A stretch of 64,000 nt of DNA from Phallusia mammillata (lineage: Eukaryota; Chordata; Ascidiacea; Phlebobranchia; Ascidiidae), in contig QLIY01000564.1 in assembly GCA_003260075.1 (NCBI GenBank), positions 39,531 to 103,530 on the forward strand, written 5' to 3'. The translations under genes and the position numbers were made by a program. The notes beneath the pieces are model-generated. The model was not told the origin of the DNA, ran no database searches, and saw nothing but the letters and a program-made list of their open reading frames with translations. Numbering within the stretch: position 1 is the first letter of the stretch; every line of letters begins with the position of its first letter. This document shows, piece by piece, positions 13,901 to 27,842 of the stretch.

Positions 13901-16900
13901 ACCACTTCCGGCTTGAGGGGAAAAGGTTACTTCGTTGACTAACTGCAAAATAAACGCCTTAAGGATCTGAATAAAGCTGTCTTGCGCCCTTATAATACAT
14001 TCTCATCGAATTTGCTTTCACAATCTGTAGCCTTTCATATCACCCCATTGGCGACAGGTTTATTAAGCCCGTTATCGAACCCCAATATTCGCTATCTCTT
14101 TGCGGGGATATAGGTAAATATCAGGCGCCCACTAAAATCTAACAATCTAGCGCTTTGTCATATACTGGAACGGGACAGTGAGAAAAGTATACGGCAGGCG
14201 CGCCCTGTTTCAAAGTCGAAAACCTGTCTTTAACGTGTCTGTGTGAAGTGGTGTGCAACCAGGCAAGGCTGTGTTGCAGTGAAACTTAAGCGAACACAAT
14301 TTGACTGCAAGCCAAAGTATGCAGGACAAACAGTTGGCTTGGCAAAGCGATCCTAGGTGTTTTGAAGCGCAAACCATTAATATTGTTCGGTCAAAATTTT
14401 ACTTTAAAAACCGGGGGGGGGGTAAGCCCGTTATCGAACCCCAATATTCGCTATCTCTTTGCGGGGATATAGGTAAATATCAGGCGACCACTAAAATCTA
14501 ACAATCTAGCGCTTTGTCATATACTGGAACGGGACAGTGAGAAAAGTATACGGCAGGCGCGCCCTGTTTCAAAGTCGAAAACCTGTCTTTAACGTGTCTG
14601 TGTGAAGTGGTGTGCAACCAGGCAAGGCTGTGTTGCAGTGAAACTTTAGCGAACACGATTTGACTGCAAGCTAAAGTATGCAGGACAATTCAAACAGTTG
14701 GCTTGGCAGAGCGATCCTAGGTGTTTTAAAGCGCAAACCATTAATATTGTTCGGTCAAAATTTTACTTTAAAAACCATGTAACTGCAATAATTAACATAT
14801 TTTGGACAGTTTTACCTGAGGCTTGTACTAATTTGGTGACTGGTTCAACATTTAGATAACAACATAATATTGGATAAACCGTTACTCAAAGATATCTCTA
14901 AATGCTTCATGCTAAATTTCAGTTTGAAAATCATGTAAGAAACATAATTGCCATGTTCACATAGGTACATGTAACGCCAATGCCAATTTGAAACCAGGTT
15001 CTACTTTTTTCCCTTAGATTTACTGTTAGTAATTGTATCTCTCGATGCTAATGAACTAATTTCAGAAAAAACTGCACCAGAACGATAAACCATCTTACAT
15101 TGGCTGTTAGCTTTCACTGTGCCTGCCTTAACGCACCTCACGCTAAACAACATATAACGTCCTTCAGATAATACTAATCCCACCCAACTAGTCTCTTTCG
15201 CCATTACGAGCACCCCTGTACTGAAACAACAGCATCCGCAACGAATTAAAAGCCCCGTTGAGTGCAGTAACAGTTCATTAGCAGTGGTGTACAGGGCTGA
15301 GACAAAGCAAACTGGCACATGCGGGCTCTCGACAAGCGCTGACGGGCTACTGAGCCGATTTAAACCGTCGACAGTGAAGTACCATCGCTACTGCACTTGG
15401 CTTGCGCTCCAGGGCGAAAGAGAAAGCGTGTTACGTCACACGCGTGTCGGGTGATTGCGATTGTTGATCTCATGGCTGCCACTGTGTTTGTCAAACAAAG
15501 CAACAGTGAAGAGGGTGCATTGCTCTGTTGGAAAACCTACTAGCGGACATGCAGATAGAACAGTGGCGGAATATTGACTGATCAGATTAAACGTGCATTT
15601 ATTTGGGGATTCTATAAATAATAGGTATAAAAAATGCCTAAAATGCCGTCAGCATTTTTACGCGTTTAAATAGTAGATTGCGTATTTTCGAATTTTTAAG
15701 AAGCCTTTTATATGTGCGGCATCGATGACCGAATAAAGATTACGTATATACTCTGTTGCTTTGGCGACAACGGTTTGATATTATAAGGCGTTGTGATAAA
15801 GATATTTATACTCTCGCATATGTGTCATTCATTTTGTCGTATTTAGAACTCTTCAGGCCTTAAAACCGCCTGAAACAACCCCATGAACAACCCATATGCA
15901 TAACTTAGTCGAAAGTTCAAATGCTTTCAAAATTCATTGTAACCAGACTTTTAACATCCTTATCCAAACTAAATTGGGTAATACAGTATAAACCAAAACA
16001 AACAAGTTCTCGCCAATAAATACGTGTCTACGTACACAATCAACCAATAATCCCGATTCAATACAAAGGATCTACCATATAGGGAGGACAATCATAGCCA
16101 ACGAGGCAATGTCGTTATCTGTAAGACGTCTTATTGACACACCAAGTGTGCTGAGAGTAAATCGAAAACGCTCGTCTGGCTGAGTAGAGCGGGAAGGGTT
16201 GCGCGGGTTTATACAAGACTTCGGTTGTTTTTGTTCCGAAGCGATTAAGTGCAAAACGGGATAGTCGGAAAAGGGTAGGAGTGTTTTATTGACCCTGAGA
16301 ACAAGCTACATTGGCAAGGCTGTAGCTACAGGCCGGTTCATCAAACAGGCATATTCACTTTTATGCTGGGTATAGTCAAGCACTTAATAGGCTACAACGC
16401 TAAGACCAAGTGCTCGTATCACGCAGATTCTTACAGCCCGTTGTTTTCCCACCGGATTCAAGCAGCGTTTAGGCTTTATCCTTAGCCGTCATACTTTGAA
16501 AATGCCATAAGTCAACGTAATATCAAACTCAGCCCGTGCCTTCGACCTCTGACGTCAGGATACGCGTCAATGCGCACCGCACCACGCAGTGATTCAGGCT
16601 GGCGCTAAATATACGCGCCTCACATGGCTGCATGCGTGGGAAGGATAATACACAAAGACCTACTTGCAAAACACGCGTGCTGCAAAATCCAATGCAGTTG
16701 CGCCATTGATAAAATATAACGCCTCGTAAAATATATTGTGCAACGTCACGCATCATTGGCGCAACGTCACGAGTTATGACGGGGAAAACCCTTAAAGTTT
16801 TGTTTCCTGTGCGACCAACGACGTATTTTACCCCGAAAAGGCAATCAGGGGCATCGAATTGCATTTGGTAACCCCGGAATGACGCGTTTAATATCAAATG

Positions 16901-19900
16901 ATGACGCGCGTCGTTCCACGAAAGGCCAACTCTCTAGAAACCTTACACAAGATTCGCACTCCATTGACTTCTTAGATGCTTCATTTACCCTACTGCTAAA
17001 ACCAAATCTATACACTATTCAATGTATATATGGAAAGGTGCTGTTTTAACGTAAGTCGACTATTTAAGGTTTGGGTAGGCCAATTTTTTTTAGTCGACAC
17101 AATCATAAATTTGAAGTCATGCAACCCTTCGTGTAAAAAATAAACTCATAACTGGGATGGGCCCTGAATCGTTGATGCAGACCAGCGAGGGGGGGGGGCA
17201 AAAAATAAACTTAAACTCATAACTGGGATGGGCCCTGAATCGTTGATGCAGACCAGCGATCACGACACACTCATATACATAACATAGTACACCAGGCCCA
17301 TTAAAGGCGTTATACCGAATCAGCTGGTCACCAAGCATTCGCATTCTTCTACTTCTTTAAAACAAAGTCTACACCGTTACCAACAGTACGTGTGCTATTT
17401 GTACACATTACTTTTAAACTTTTAAGGTCTAGATTCAGTAACACCTTGAACATATTTGGCTCAAATGAAGCAAGACCGTAAAATTACACCTTAGTGACCA
17501 GTTATTACTAGAAAAGCAACCTACCATACCACGAACTACGAACCACAAAGGTATGCTAAGCAACTGCGCGGTTCTATGCTATTCCCCAGGGCTTAGGCTT
17601 CGCGACAACGTTGGAAACAACGAACCAAACAGATGGAACGTGGTTCCCGTATATGGCTCTGAAAACAAGGGTTCGATTTCGCAAGATACCAATAGTTACT
17701 AAAGTAGAGATAATAGCAAAATTGATCTGCATTACCGATTGGGCTTAAACTCAATAAAAAGTGCAAAAACAATGGTTGGCTGTTCGCCGACCAGAATAGG
17801 TACACCAAAAACTCAACGCATGTTCACACCATGTTTCATAACAAACGCATTGTATAAGTTTCGCTTAAACCGCCTTATCAGTCTAAACTTAAACCATGTT
17901 GTAAAGGGTAAAACACGAGACAGGGTCATTCTTTTTTAGTAGCACGTAGCATTTTACTTAAACAAGCGAGATTAGCAATTCTAAATAAATTTCCAAAAAA
18001 CACAAGTTTTGCCCAAAGCCAGAGCTATTCAGTTGGGTCGGTTAAATTGCAATTCATGATCTGACTTAAATTTAGTACAGCAAAAAAACAAGTCGCGCAC
18101 CACCGTAAAAGTTCCGGCGAACCACAGGTTGTGAACCACTGGTCTAATAGCGATACTTTAAAAAACGGTTGACTGAAAACCGAACCTGTTGATCAACAGA
18201 CTTGGGCCACTTTCTTGCTACAGTTACACAAGCACAAATGGTAATATTATATTCAGTCATAACGACGGGTGCTAGAGTCACGAAATGAGACATGAACGTC
18301 GAGACGTTGCCACGCAACCAGTAATTAGCCTTCCATCAACATTTGCGTGACTTATATTTATTTAATTAAACTGCATACCGCCTGGACAACGAAACTGAAA
18401 ATTAAGGCTACAGAAAGTCAAGGCAACTGTTGGTATGATCGCCAAGGCCCTACGCAACAGCAACATGGCAAAGTAAAGAACTGAAACGTATAGTTTAATG
18501 CGAAACATAACGGCCCAGGGGGGGGGGCCGGCTCTACGCAACAGCAACATGGCAAAAAGTAAAGAACTGAAACGTATAGTTTAATGCGAAACATAACGGC
18601 CCAAATAGGCGTAAAAAAGCGAAATGATTTATTATTATATCACTGATAATGGCATGAGCATTTGCCAAAACGTTTGATTAATAAAGCACAGTGGCGTAGC
18701 CAGGGAGGGGCCAAAGCTCCCAAATTTTCAAAGTTGTACATTGATAAACTTAAATTTAGTGTAGTTTCGTCTCTCAACTGTCAAAGGAATATATAAATTA
18801 CTAAAAATGATTTTTGTCACCAAGTTGTATGCCGAAATCCATGCTATTTATGCAGACATGGAATAAATCAATAAAGCGTTTGGCTGTCCCGTCGAACCAC
18901 GTACAGTTTGTCAAGTCACGTTTTTGGTAAAAGCATGCCGAGCGTTAGCAAAAAGTTGTATTAGACATCAAATTATTTGGCCCCTCTCAAACTTTTTGGC
19001 TGCCTACGCCATTGATAAAGCATGTCGCTTTTTACGGCTGTTTGGGCCGTCATTTTTCTCATTAAACTTATGAACAGACCCGTGTACTGTTTCAGAAACA
19101 TATTGGATTTAAAATTTATATTTTTTTTCTAAACATTTCTTCACAGTTTTCTATTTACAATAGGTTCTTCCCATAACGCATTAAATTGACATTAAACCTT
19201 TTGGCAAACATATATACTGTGTGCTTTGTCCCTAAGACGTCGTTGAAAGTTAGTTTAATTGGGGGGGGGGTCAGAAACATATTGAATTTAAAATTTATAT
19301 TTTTTTTTTCTAAACATTTCTTCACAGTTTCCTATTTACAATAGGTTCTGTCCATAACGCATTAAATTGACATTAAACTTTTTGGCAAACATTTATACTG
19401 TGTGCTTTGTCCCTAAGACGTCGTTGAAAGTTAGTTTAATTTTAGAGCCAGACACCTGAGTATTGACACTGTCGATTTTGAGACGAACGCAGTCTAACTC
19501 TAAACAATACAACAGGTAACCTGTCAAGAAGCAGGGATAGTTCAGGAAAACCACAACCACAAACGGTTTGCCTTTCGTCTCGCCAAAACGCCTAACGAAT
19601 ATATAACTAGACATATATGCAACCTACTAAGGCAGGATTCCCAACCTTTTTCGACGAATTTCTTCCTTAACAAAATACTATATAGTCGATCCTAAGGCAT
19701 ACAAAGATCATTTACAATTGGGTATTTTATCAACTTCACAGGTTATATTTCCAGAGCTTAAGTGTCTATTTTCAAACCACCTGTAAAAATTAAAGTAAAT
19801 TCCTCCCCTTAAGTTTCAAAATTCCTCTCCGGTTGGGAACTACTGTACTAATGCCAAAGACTAAACAAAAAAGCGCCTGTTTTGTTTTCAAAAAATATCT

Positions 19901-22900
19901 GAAAATTGCAATCAAGCACTGATTTAACGTCTAAAACTTTTTAGTGTTGATTCAAAGGCAACCAAAACATATTGAAAGAACAACAAAACCCGTTGGTGCA
20001 AATTGAGTTGTATTCGGTCTGTCGCTTGTCAATAGCGTAAGCCGCGTTCAAACAAAATGTGAACAGAAACAATAGCATCCGTTTCCTGTGGTCCGTTTGA
20101 TTACTCGCAGTATGTGTCTAAATAACACATGAACTTGATGACCCTGTACATTTAAGAAAAAAATCGCCGGTACTCTGAGCCTGGTGACAGGTACTTAAGT
20201 GACATGCTTGCTTTTTTCGATACAGTCAACGAGACAAAAAGAACGGAAATTTTCGACCAAAATTGCCTCATCTTGGCATAAAACCATATGCAGTGTGGGA
20301 AACTGTCATTTTGGGGCACAAAGGCAGCCAGAAAAAACTGAAAGTGTCTTTTGATACGGGTGTTGGTATTTGTTGGAAATACAAATTCAAACTTAGTAGT
20401 AGCATTTGTGGAAACAGTAACGATGAAACGCATGCAATTTTGGCTACCTCGTGAATTTTTAATACAGCCTTCCACTTTGCTTTGGTCCGTTAGAGTCAAG
20501 CGAGCATGAAGATACAGGTGAAAGTGCAGGGGCCAAAGCATTAGTTGACATGCATTTTGTTAACGATGATCTAAATTTTAACGAAAAACTATACGTCGCC
20601 TGTAACATCATTGTTAACTGATTAAGCATATCGGTTAGTGTTTATGTAAAAAAAATTCGACCATTTTAATACACCGCCTTTAAAATATGATTGAATGCCT
20701 TTCAAATCCGTTTAGGAGCTAAAAGTGTTTTTTTGAAAAAAAAATTTTTGTTCTTAAAATTTTGTTTAATTAACAACCGAAAACTTTGCATTAGTAAAGA
20801 ACAGCCTTCCCAAACAAACAGTCAAGGTTGTTAACCTAGTTCAAACCTCAGAAAGTGTCACTTTTTTTGCCGAACACAAGCCTTTAGTTGTTAAGCCTCA
20901 AATATCATGACACGGAGTCCATAAATTTGACCCCTCTGCCTGCGTGTGAGCTTTTTCCAATCACAATAGCAAAATACAAACGAACACTGACCTCCAAACT
21001 TCTTGACAATCTGCAGGTTGTCAGTAGCGAGACTTGTCTGTCTGGGGAGGATCAACGCAGCTCCTTTTACCGCAAAGAAATTCTCACTTACACTCCTGCA
21101 AATGTATTTGCAAAAGGTTCGAGCATTGTCGAAAAATGTTACTGTTGGTTATGGAAAAAAGGCTAAAAGCATAGGTCAGTGGTGGCATTCAGTCGATAAT
21201 GTTGTGAAAATAACTTAGGTTTGTGCGTAAAAGACTTTATGATCACTTTTCCAAGTTGCTAGAAGGTTTCAAACTATGAATGCTTATAAATGGAACCATC
21301 ATGGCATGGATACAATTAACATGCAGTGATGATCAAATTTGCACAAAAAGACACGTGAAACACTCAAAAAATACGTGTCTAAAGAGAAGTTACGTTGTCC
21401 ATAACGAAATACAGTTAACCTCAGTTAATGCCGACCGGTTCGGACCAAAAAAAGGTCCGGATGAGGCAAAGATCCGGATTAACCGATTTTGATTGTTTAA
21501 AGCCTCACCACATAACAAATCAAGCCTTACCACATACCGAGATTTACTGTATTTCGAAAGTAAATGGCACACGCGCACCACCTAGCGGTAAATTGATGTT
21601 GCGCGCGATTGGTGACGATTCGGCGACACAGAAAAGTAAACAACAAAACAAGGCGCTGCAAACGAGGCACTGGACGTAGCAGGAAGTAAGGGCGGTAAAA
21701 ACTGCGCTGCTTGCGTTGTGACATGAGCCATCCCTAACCTGACGTTTATAACCATACAATGCATTGTGTCCCTTTCTTACCAGAAATTACTGAAAGACTA
21801 AAACCTTAACGGTTACATGTAGCTATGAATTAAATATTAATGTAGAGGCATTTGGTTGGAATGAAATCTTGTAAAAATGAATTAAAATTGACATGTGTTT
21901 CCTTTTTTCAATAGTGGTGCCACTGACAGCACAGTTGACATTACAGTGCCTCAATTTGATGTGTATTATTAACTCTTGGCTGTTTAGTAAACTGCATTGT
22001 ATGATATGACACATAAGGCCTCGGTAATTTTTGTCTTACCCCTGTCTGACTAATCTCTTGGACTTAGCTGGGGAGTCTATGCAAGGCACAACATCACCCT
22101 TTTCCGCTTTTTCATCATCTTCAAGTTCATCCTGCAAGTTAAAACATTTTTAAAGTCTTCACAATGATCAACAGTTCAAATGCAAATATGTTTTGTATAA
22201 ATGATAAATACAATTTTTATTGTTCACGTCAATAGTTTCAAAACAAGTTATATATGCTATACACAGCTATTTTGGGCACAAAAATGTGGTTTCAAAACAC
22301 TGTAAAGGGTTGTTTGTGTGTGTGTTAGCTCTATCACACACATCAATTCATCATGAGTACTTTGCTCATGTGAATACACGGAAGAAAAAGTGAACCACCT
22401 CTTCCTGTTTGATGCCATGCATTGAATTTCTAGTAAAAGTGAGCTAAGCAGCTTTTAATAAATTGCAGGGTGAAATCTCCAAACATCGATACACAATAGG
22501 TACACAAGACAGTGACTTAAATTGTAGCTTTAGTAAAAACCAAATTGCCAGCGATGTAGAATAAAACGTATTCATTTTATTAAACAGACAAAACCAATTG
22601 TCATCATGAGTGAAAATATATTTTGGTTTTAATACACAATAGTTACGTACTATAGTTAAAAATAGGTAATTTTTTATTGCTACCATAAAAGGGTAATATT
22701 GTTGTCATAAGGGTTATACAAAATCTGTCAACAGCTGTAAATTTCCCAACCGAAATTGAATTACATCAAATGATTTTGGATGGCCAAGCCTTTAATCTAG
22801 TAGCTACATCCAACTAACACACTTAAACAAAATGACATAGCTTACAGTAATAGATGAAGAATCTGATTCAGACACTGAGGGGCTTCGTTGAACTGTTACC

Positions 22901-22908
22901 AATGCCAT
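112..22908 (-). CDS. SSH: Slingshot-family cofilin phosphatase, N-terminal part (3' end beyond window)
   Basis: Slingshot phosphatases dephosphorylate and reactivate ADF/cofilin, promoting actin turnover in the cytoplasm. Eight exons, all with matching phases and AG/GT borders, run leftward: 22846-22908, 22040-22131, 20992-21095, 7585-7649, 7027-7217, 6221-6286, 2692-2877, 112-229 (885 nt, 295 codons). The start MALVTVQRSPS is the conserved Slingshot N terminus. Exon 3 encodes FFAVKGAALILP, exon 5 AVRLESWKENHRRYLV and LDGDG, exon 6 HIFKPVSVQAMW, exon 7 HNYFEGSLYLTW and exon 8 the start of the DEK-C-like segment (REIRRALEKA). The dual-specificity phosphatase domain with its HCxxGxxR loop must lie left of position 1, so catalytic competence cannot be judged. 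Intron 3 is 13.3 kb, very large next to the other genes here. Exon 7 ends at GTGAGT; reading on would give a false stop. Vertebrates have SSH1-3 and I cannot assign a paralogue. Family identity is firm. Confidence 0.93.
317..702. mobile_element. hAT-type MITE, 8-bp TSD
   Basis: The ends cagagttgcaag and cttgcaactctg are inverted repeats, flanked by an exact 8-bp duplication gtgtggct (309-316 and 703-710). The interior is rich in GGCCCG motifs. A 98-base G run (363-460) replaces part of it. A related, more decayed copy lies at 57549-57757. It sits in SSH intron 7. Confidence 0.85.
363..460. other. Assembly-gap placeholder (98 G)
   Basis: An uninterrupted run of 98 G inside a hAT MITE. The flanks are not duplicated, unlike those of the 10-G runs, so this looks like a gap of estimated size written as G. 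The poly-Gly and poly-Pro frames through it are artefacts. Confidence 0.8.
745..794 (+). ncRNA. Decayed hammerhead-ribozyme-like motif (copy A)
   Basis: Stem I is agctgc (745-750) with gcagct (789-794). The catalytic box CTGATGA is intact (752-758). Stem II is ACCT/AGGT (760-763, 767-770). The second box reads AAAA where GAAA is required (772-775). Stem III is CAGT/ACTG (776-779, 784-787). The nucleotides at the expected cleavage site are partly deleted. The layout matches a hammerhead, but this copy should be inactive. Flanking sequence resembles copies B and C near 12.6-12.8 kb, so this is a dispersed repeat. Confidence 0.55.
795..2458. other. SSH intron 7, no gene seen
   Basis: AT-rich intron sequence between SSH exons 8 and 7. 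Apart from the 54-base G run at 2130-2183 I see no coding similarity, RNA gene or clear repeat. Confidence 0.5.
2130..2183. other. Assembly-gap placeholder (54 G)
   Basis: A run of 54 G without flanking duplication, read as a sized scaffold gap inside SSH intron 7. Confidence 0.78.
2459..2516. other. False partial copy of SSH exon 7 ending at a 10-G gap
   Basis: Bases 2460-2506 repeat 2677-2723 almost exactly, covering the 3' end of SSH exon 7 and its donor, and stop abruptly at a 10-G run (2507-2516). This is best explained as the end of a contig from the other haplotype or a misplaced overlap, not an exon duplication. Confidence 0.75.
4081..5116 (-). pseudogene. hAT-family transposase fragment (N-terminal half missing)
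   Basis: Right of the gap the minus strand encodes LCTVRWVERHDAV, the conserved TRWxERHDA-type block of hAT transposases. Left of it about 280 residues follow, ending with the hAT C-terminal dimerisation block (CTTASVERTFSDLKRLKTYL, then MMALHRDVDV) and a stop at 4081. Upstream there is no BED/TTF zinc finger and no first catalytic region, so the 5' half is deleted. The two segments are in different frames, but the gap at 4933-4968 has unknown true length, so a frameshift cannot be claimed. The sequence resembles the ZMYM1/TTF-type group of hAT proteins. It is almost certainly non-functional. Confidence 0.85.
4933..4968. other. Assembly-gap placeholder (36 G) inside transposase
   Basis: Thirty-six G interrupt the hAT transposase between conserved blocks. 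The proline run predicted here on the minus strand is an artefact. Confidence 0.8.
5440..5995. repeat. Two short tandem duplications in intron 6
   Basis: Sequence around 5440-5490 is repeated in diverged form at 5495-5545 (shared gcatRTATTATAGCAGA). Sequence around 5815-5880 is repeated at 5920-5980 (shared cattataattttgattta). Neither pair is separated by a G run, so these are probably real, old local duplications. Confidence 0.55.
9966..10405. mobile_element. hAT-type MITE, 8-bp TSD
   Basis: The ends cagggttgctat and atggcaaccctg are inverted, flanked by an exact cttataag duplication (9958-9965 and 10406-10413). An 11-G placeholder at 10268-10278, with a false duplication on either side, inflates its length, so the real element is about 330-350 bp. 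Confidence 0.85.
12590..12880 (+). ncRNA. Tandem hammerhead-ribozyme-like repeat units (copies B and C)
   Basis: Copy B (12640-12691): stem I agctgca/tgcagct is a perfect 7 bp; box 1 reads ATGATGA (C to A); stem II is ACCT/AGGT; box 2 GAAA is intact (12667-12670); stem III is a short near-palindrome; the cleavage triplet reads GCC, one change from GTC. Copy C (12791-12825) has stem I and an intact CTGATGA, but box 2 and stem III are deleted. B and C start 151 bp apart and share flanks (gcatgtttt, caatcttt, gcttacaaatctttcc), so the hammerhead is part of a tandemly repeated unit, as in hammerhead-carrying satellites and retrozymes. No copy is intact. Confidence 0.55.
13786..13869. repeat. Exact 42-bp tandem duplication
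   Basis: Unit 13786-13827 is repeated without change at 13828-13869, with no G run between. It looks like a real recent slippage or duplication in SSH intron 3, although allelic misassembly cannot be excluded. Confidence 0.8.
17130..17320. repeat. Interspersed repeat shared with 2945-3010
   Basis: The string gcagaccagcgatcacg and the following CCAGGYCYATTRAAGGCGTT occur here and at 2955-3005. A 10-G gap at 17189-17198 also duplicates part of this copy. I cannot name the family. Confidence 0.5.
18689..19014. mobile_element. hAT-type MITE, 8-bp TSD
   Basis: The ends cagtggcgtagccagg and ctgcctacgccattg are inverted, a common hAT terminal sequence. The exact duplication ataaagca flanks it (18681-18688, 19015-19022). 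Confidence 0.88.
19633..19845. mobile_element. hAT-type MITE with one TSD mismatch
   Basis: The ends caggattcccaacc and ggttgggaactactg are inverted. The flanks are tactaagg (19625-19632) and tactaatg (19846-19853), 7 of 8 matching. Confidence 0.75.
21412..21495. mobile_element. Possible pogo/Tigger-like MITE (84 bp)
   Basis: The inverted ends cagttaacctcagttaat and attaaccgattttgattg follow the CAGTTAACCYC...GGTTAAYTG style of pogo/Tigger termini. A TA lies at the left flank; the right TA is not intact. It sits in SSH intron 2. Confidence 0.4.
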
Positions 22909-24061
22909 TGTTGTTACAGCAATTGTAGGCTGACCACAGCAAAATAAAGTTGACTCACTGCACAAGGGCAGGATTCAAAATGCTAGCAGCATACAAATAA
23001 AATTTCTACCAATTATATAAACCTGGAAGTTAAAATTTTTGTTATCAAAAGTTGTAAACTCTAGGCATAATTTGTCAACAAAAAAGGTATATATAAGACA
23101 TTTTTTTGCAATCCTACAAAGTGTGGACTAATGCTTTTGTGTTCCTTATTTCTTTGTAAACGTTTGCTATAATGCAAAGATGTGATTTTTTTCAGTTTGC
23201 AAATAACAACCAAATTCGTTTTAACAAACATTTAAGCCACTGTTAAGAATTAAACTTCAAAAACTAAATGAAAAGTTGTAGTGAAAAATCAGTTCAAAAC
23301 CGAACTGATATTTTTACACATGAAATTTAAATAAAGTTTGACAGTGACTTTTACCAGAAATATAATCTTTGCAGAGTATGTTTTGTATTTGGTCTACTAG
23401 TAGATACCTAAACACCATTACAGCTTATCGCATTTGTACTACCTTTGAAAATCGAGAACACAACGTTAACAAACGAAACAATACAAAAAATATCAAAGCA
23501 GTTTCCTAAAATGCAAATTCGTAAATCAGGACAAAAAACAAATAGCCACCTATTAAATGTCGATTATCGCAGCACAATTTAGACCTCTAAACTAAATTAG
23601 TATCAAAATTGAAACTGAACAACAACCTTAATCTGCAGCTTGTACGAAAAAATGCCCAAAACGTGCAGACACGCAACATCACAACATTTTGTTCAACCAA
23701 AACATAATTTTTCTTTTACCAGTCCATGTTCTGCTAATTTACGGTCCCATAGCGGCCCTTAGCGGTTAAATGCATTTATGTTGTGAGTTTTTTTAATTAA
23801 TCAATACGTTTTCTATAAATAATAAATATTTTACTCAAAACTGTTAAATTAGCTGTATATTTTGCCAAAAGAATTTTATGTTTGATCTAATAAAGTTTAA
23901 ACAAATAATGGTTGAAAATAAACTTTCGGTAAATGAAAAATATTTACCCAAGAATAAAAATATCCTTGATCCCAAAACTCATGTCTCTGCATTTGCGAAA
24001 TGGGATCCAGATAATGTCCTTTTTGTGAGTACGCCGAAGTGGGTGTACGAGTTTTGCGAAA
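22909..24061. promoter_or_regulatory. Divergent SSH/RPS6 spacer
   Basis: 1.15 kb separates the SSH start (minus) from the RPS6 start (plus). No gene, repeat or G run is evident, which suits a shared divergent promoter. Close to the RPS6 start, tgtcctttttgtg (about 24015-24027) is a plausible 5' terminal oligopyrimidine start, expected for ribosomal protein mRNAs. I did not find a convincing TATA box. Confidence 0.45.
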
Positions 24062-26587
<2,526 letters not shown>

Positions 26588-27174
26588 TCGCAATGCTGCT
26601 ATTGATTAATACAGATATCACACTGGAAGTTGTTCTTTTGTAACTGTGTCAGACGTTTTTTATGGTTACTGAACCATAAAAAGATTTCCTGTGATTTTTG
26701 GGGTTAACATGTCGCAAATGAAGGTGCAATAATGGTAGGGAATGAGCAAAGACGAGGAGTCAAAGTGCGTTAAAGTGGCATTTAACGGCATCATTTATAA
26801 ATTGTGTAACATACAGCCTACCAAAGTGTGGATTGGGATTTTTGGCTAAAGCAAAACGCAACGCTGCCGCTTTCCATAGAACCTATTTACCGTCGCGAAG
26901 AGGCGTTCAGTCATGGTGGCATGCAATAGCTAGGTTTTAAGCGTAAGAAAAACTTGCCACTACAATCGACGCTTATGATATAGGTTGCAAAGTTTCTATC
27001 TACCTGTGCACTGAAAATGAGAGCAATTGTATTTACCAGCGGGTTTCAGGTTTTTTTAAGAGACGAAATGTCGTTACAGATATCGGATTAAAAGTTCATA
27101 CAAAGTGAAACTGCTGTAGCATAGCAACAGTCTTGCGTATTTTACTGGAGGCGGCACCTTCGACGGAATATAGG

Positions 27175-27423
27175 CAGTGGTGGGATTCAAATTTTTTGTC
27201 AGCTGGTTCTACCACAAAAGTCATTTTTTTCAGCCGGTTCTGTTACAAAACTCCATTTGACAGTAACCAGTAATGCTAACCGGTTCGCTGATCTCATAAA
27301 ATTTAGTGGACGGTTCTATAGAACCGGTACGAACCGGCTGAATCCCAACAGTGTTTGTATTTAGTAATTATTATCACAGACGGTTCTAGAGAACCGGTGC
27401 GAGCCGGCTGAATCCCAACACTG
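27175..27423. mobile_element. hAT-type MITE, 8-bp TSD, duplicated right end
   Basis: The ends cagtggtgggattca and tgaatcccaacactg are inverted. The exact duplication aatatagg flanks it (27167-27174, 27424-27431). The right terminal 45 bp (GAACCGG...CCGGCTGAATCCCAACA) occurs twice, ending near 27350 and at 27423. It occupies the RPS6-DHX33 spacer (26588-27842), where I see no gene. Confidence 0.88.
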
Positions 27424-27842
27424 AATATAGGCTACTTGGCCACGATGAAAAAGTTTGGACAACTAAGAAACTGTCAGGCATAGACGTAATGTAGACGGTC
27501 GTTTTTGCTGTACTGTGCTTTTTCAAAATATATATAAACTTAAATTGGCAATGTATTTTTAACTGTGGAAAGCATGATGTCGTATACATAGCGGTTTAAT
27601 CTTATTCCGTACGTATTGTTTCCCCTCTTGTCTTTATTTTTGTGACGTAATGGCGCGATTGCTAGTAGGTGTTGTGTAGTATTAAAGTTATAATACCTGC
27701 TTAATGATACCAATACGCTACCGGCTACGCTAAAGATTAAATTTATAATTGTTATAACTTTTAAGACCCTGGCTTACTTAAAACGTGCACCGTTTTGTTT
27801 CCAGAAATTGGGAATCAAGAGTTCATATTCTGGTCAATTTCA

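Larger units (their letters stand above)
7650..20991. other. SSH intron 3 (13.3 kb)
   Basis: No conserved protein could be recognised on either strand. The short reading frames here lack codon conservation or family motifs. Contents: hAT MITEs at 9966-10405, 18689-19014 and 19633-19845; hammerhead-like tandem repeats at 12590-12880; a 42-bp exact tandem duplication at 13786-13869; an interspersed repeat at about 17130-17320 related to about 2945-3010; and 10-G gaps with false duplications at 8249, 9231, 9494, 9555, 10268, 14413, 17189, 18518 and 19261. Confidence 0.6.

Noticed and set aside
15001-15318. 105-residue minus frame in SSH intron 3
   Set aside because: Tested as a Slingshot N-terminal exon; it lacks the KGAA block, which is at 20992-21095.
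16529-16897. 122-residue minus frame
   Set aside because: No motif or family resemblance, no splice context; intron sequence.
18111-18150. Sequence like a hAT right end (ggttgtgaaccactgg)
   Set aside because: No matching left end or flanking duplication could be found.
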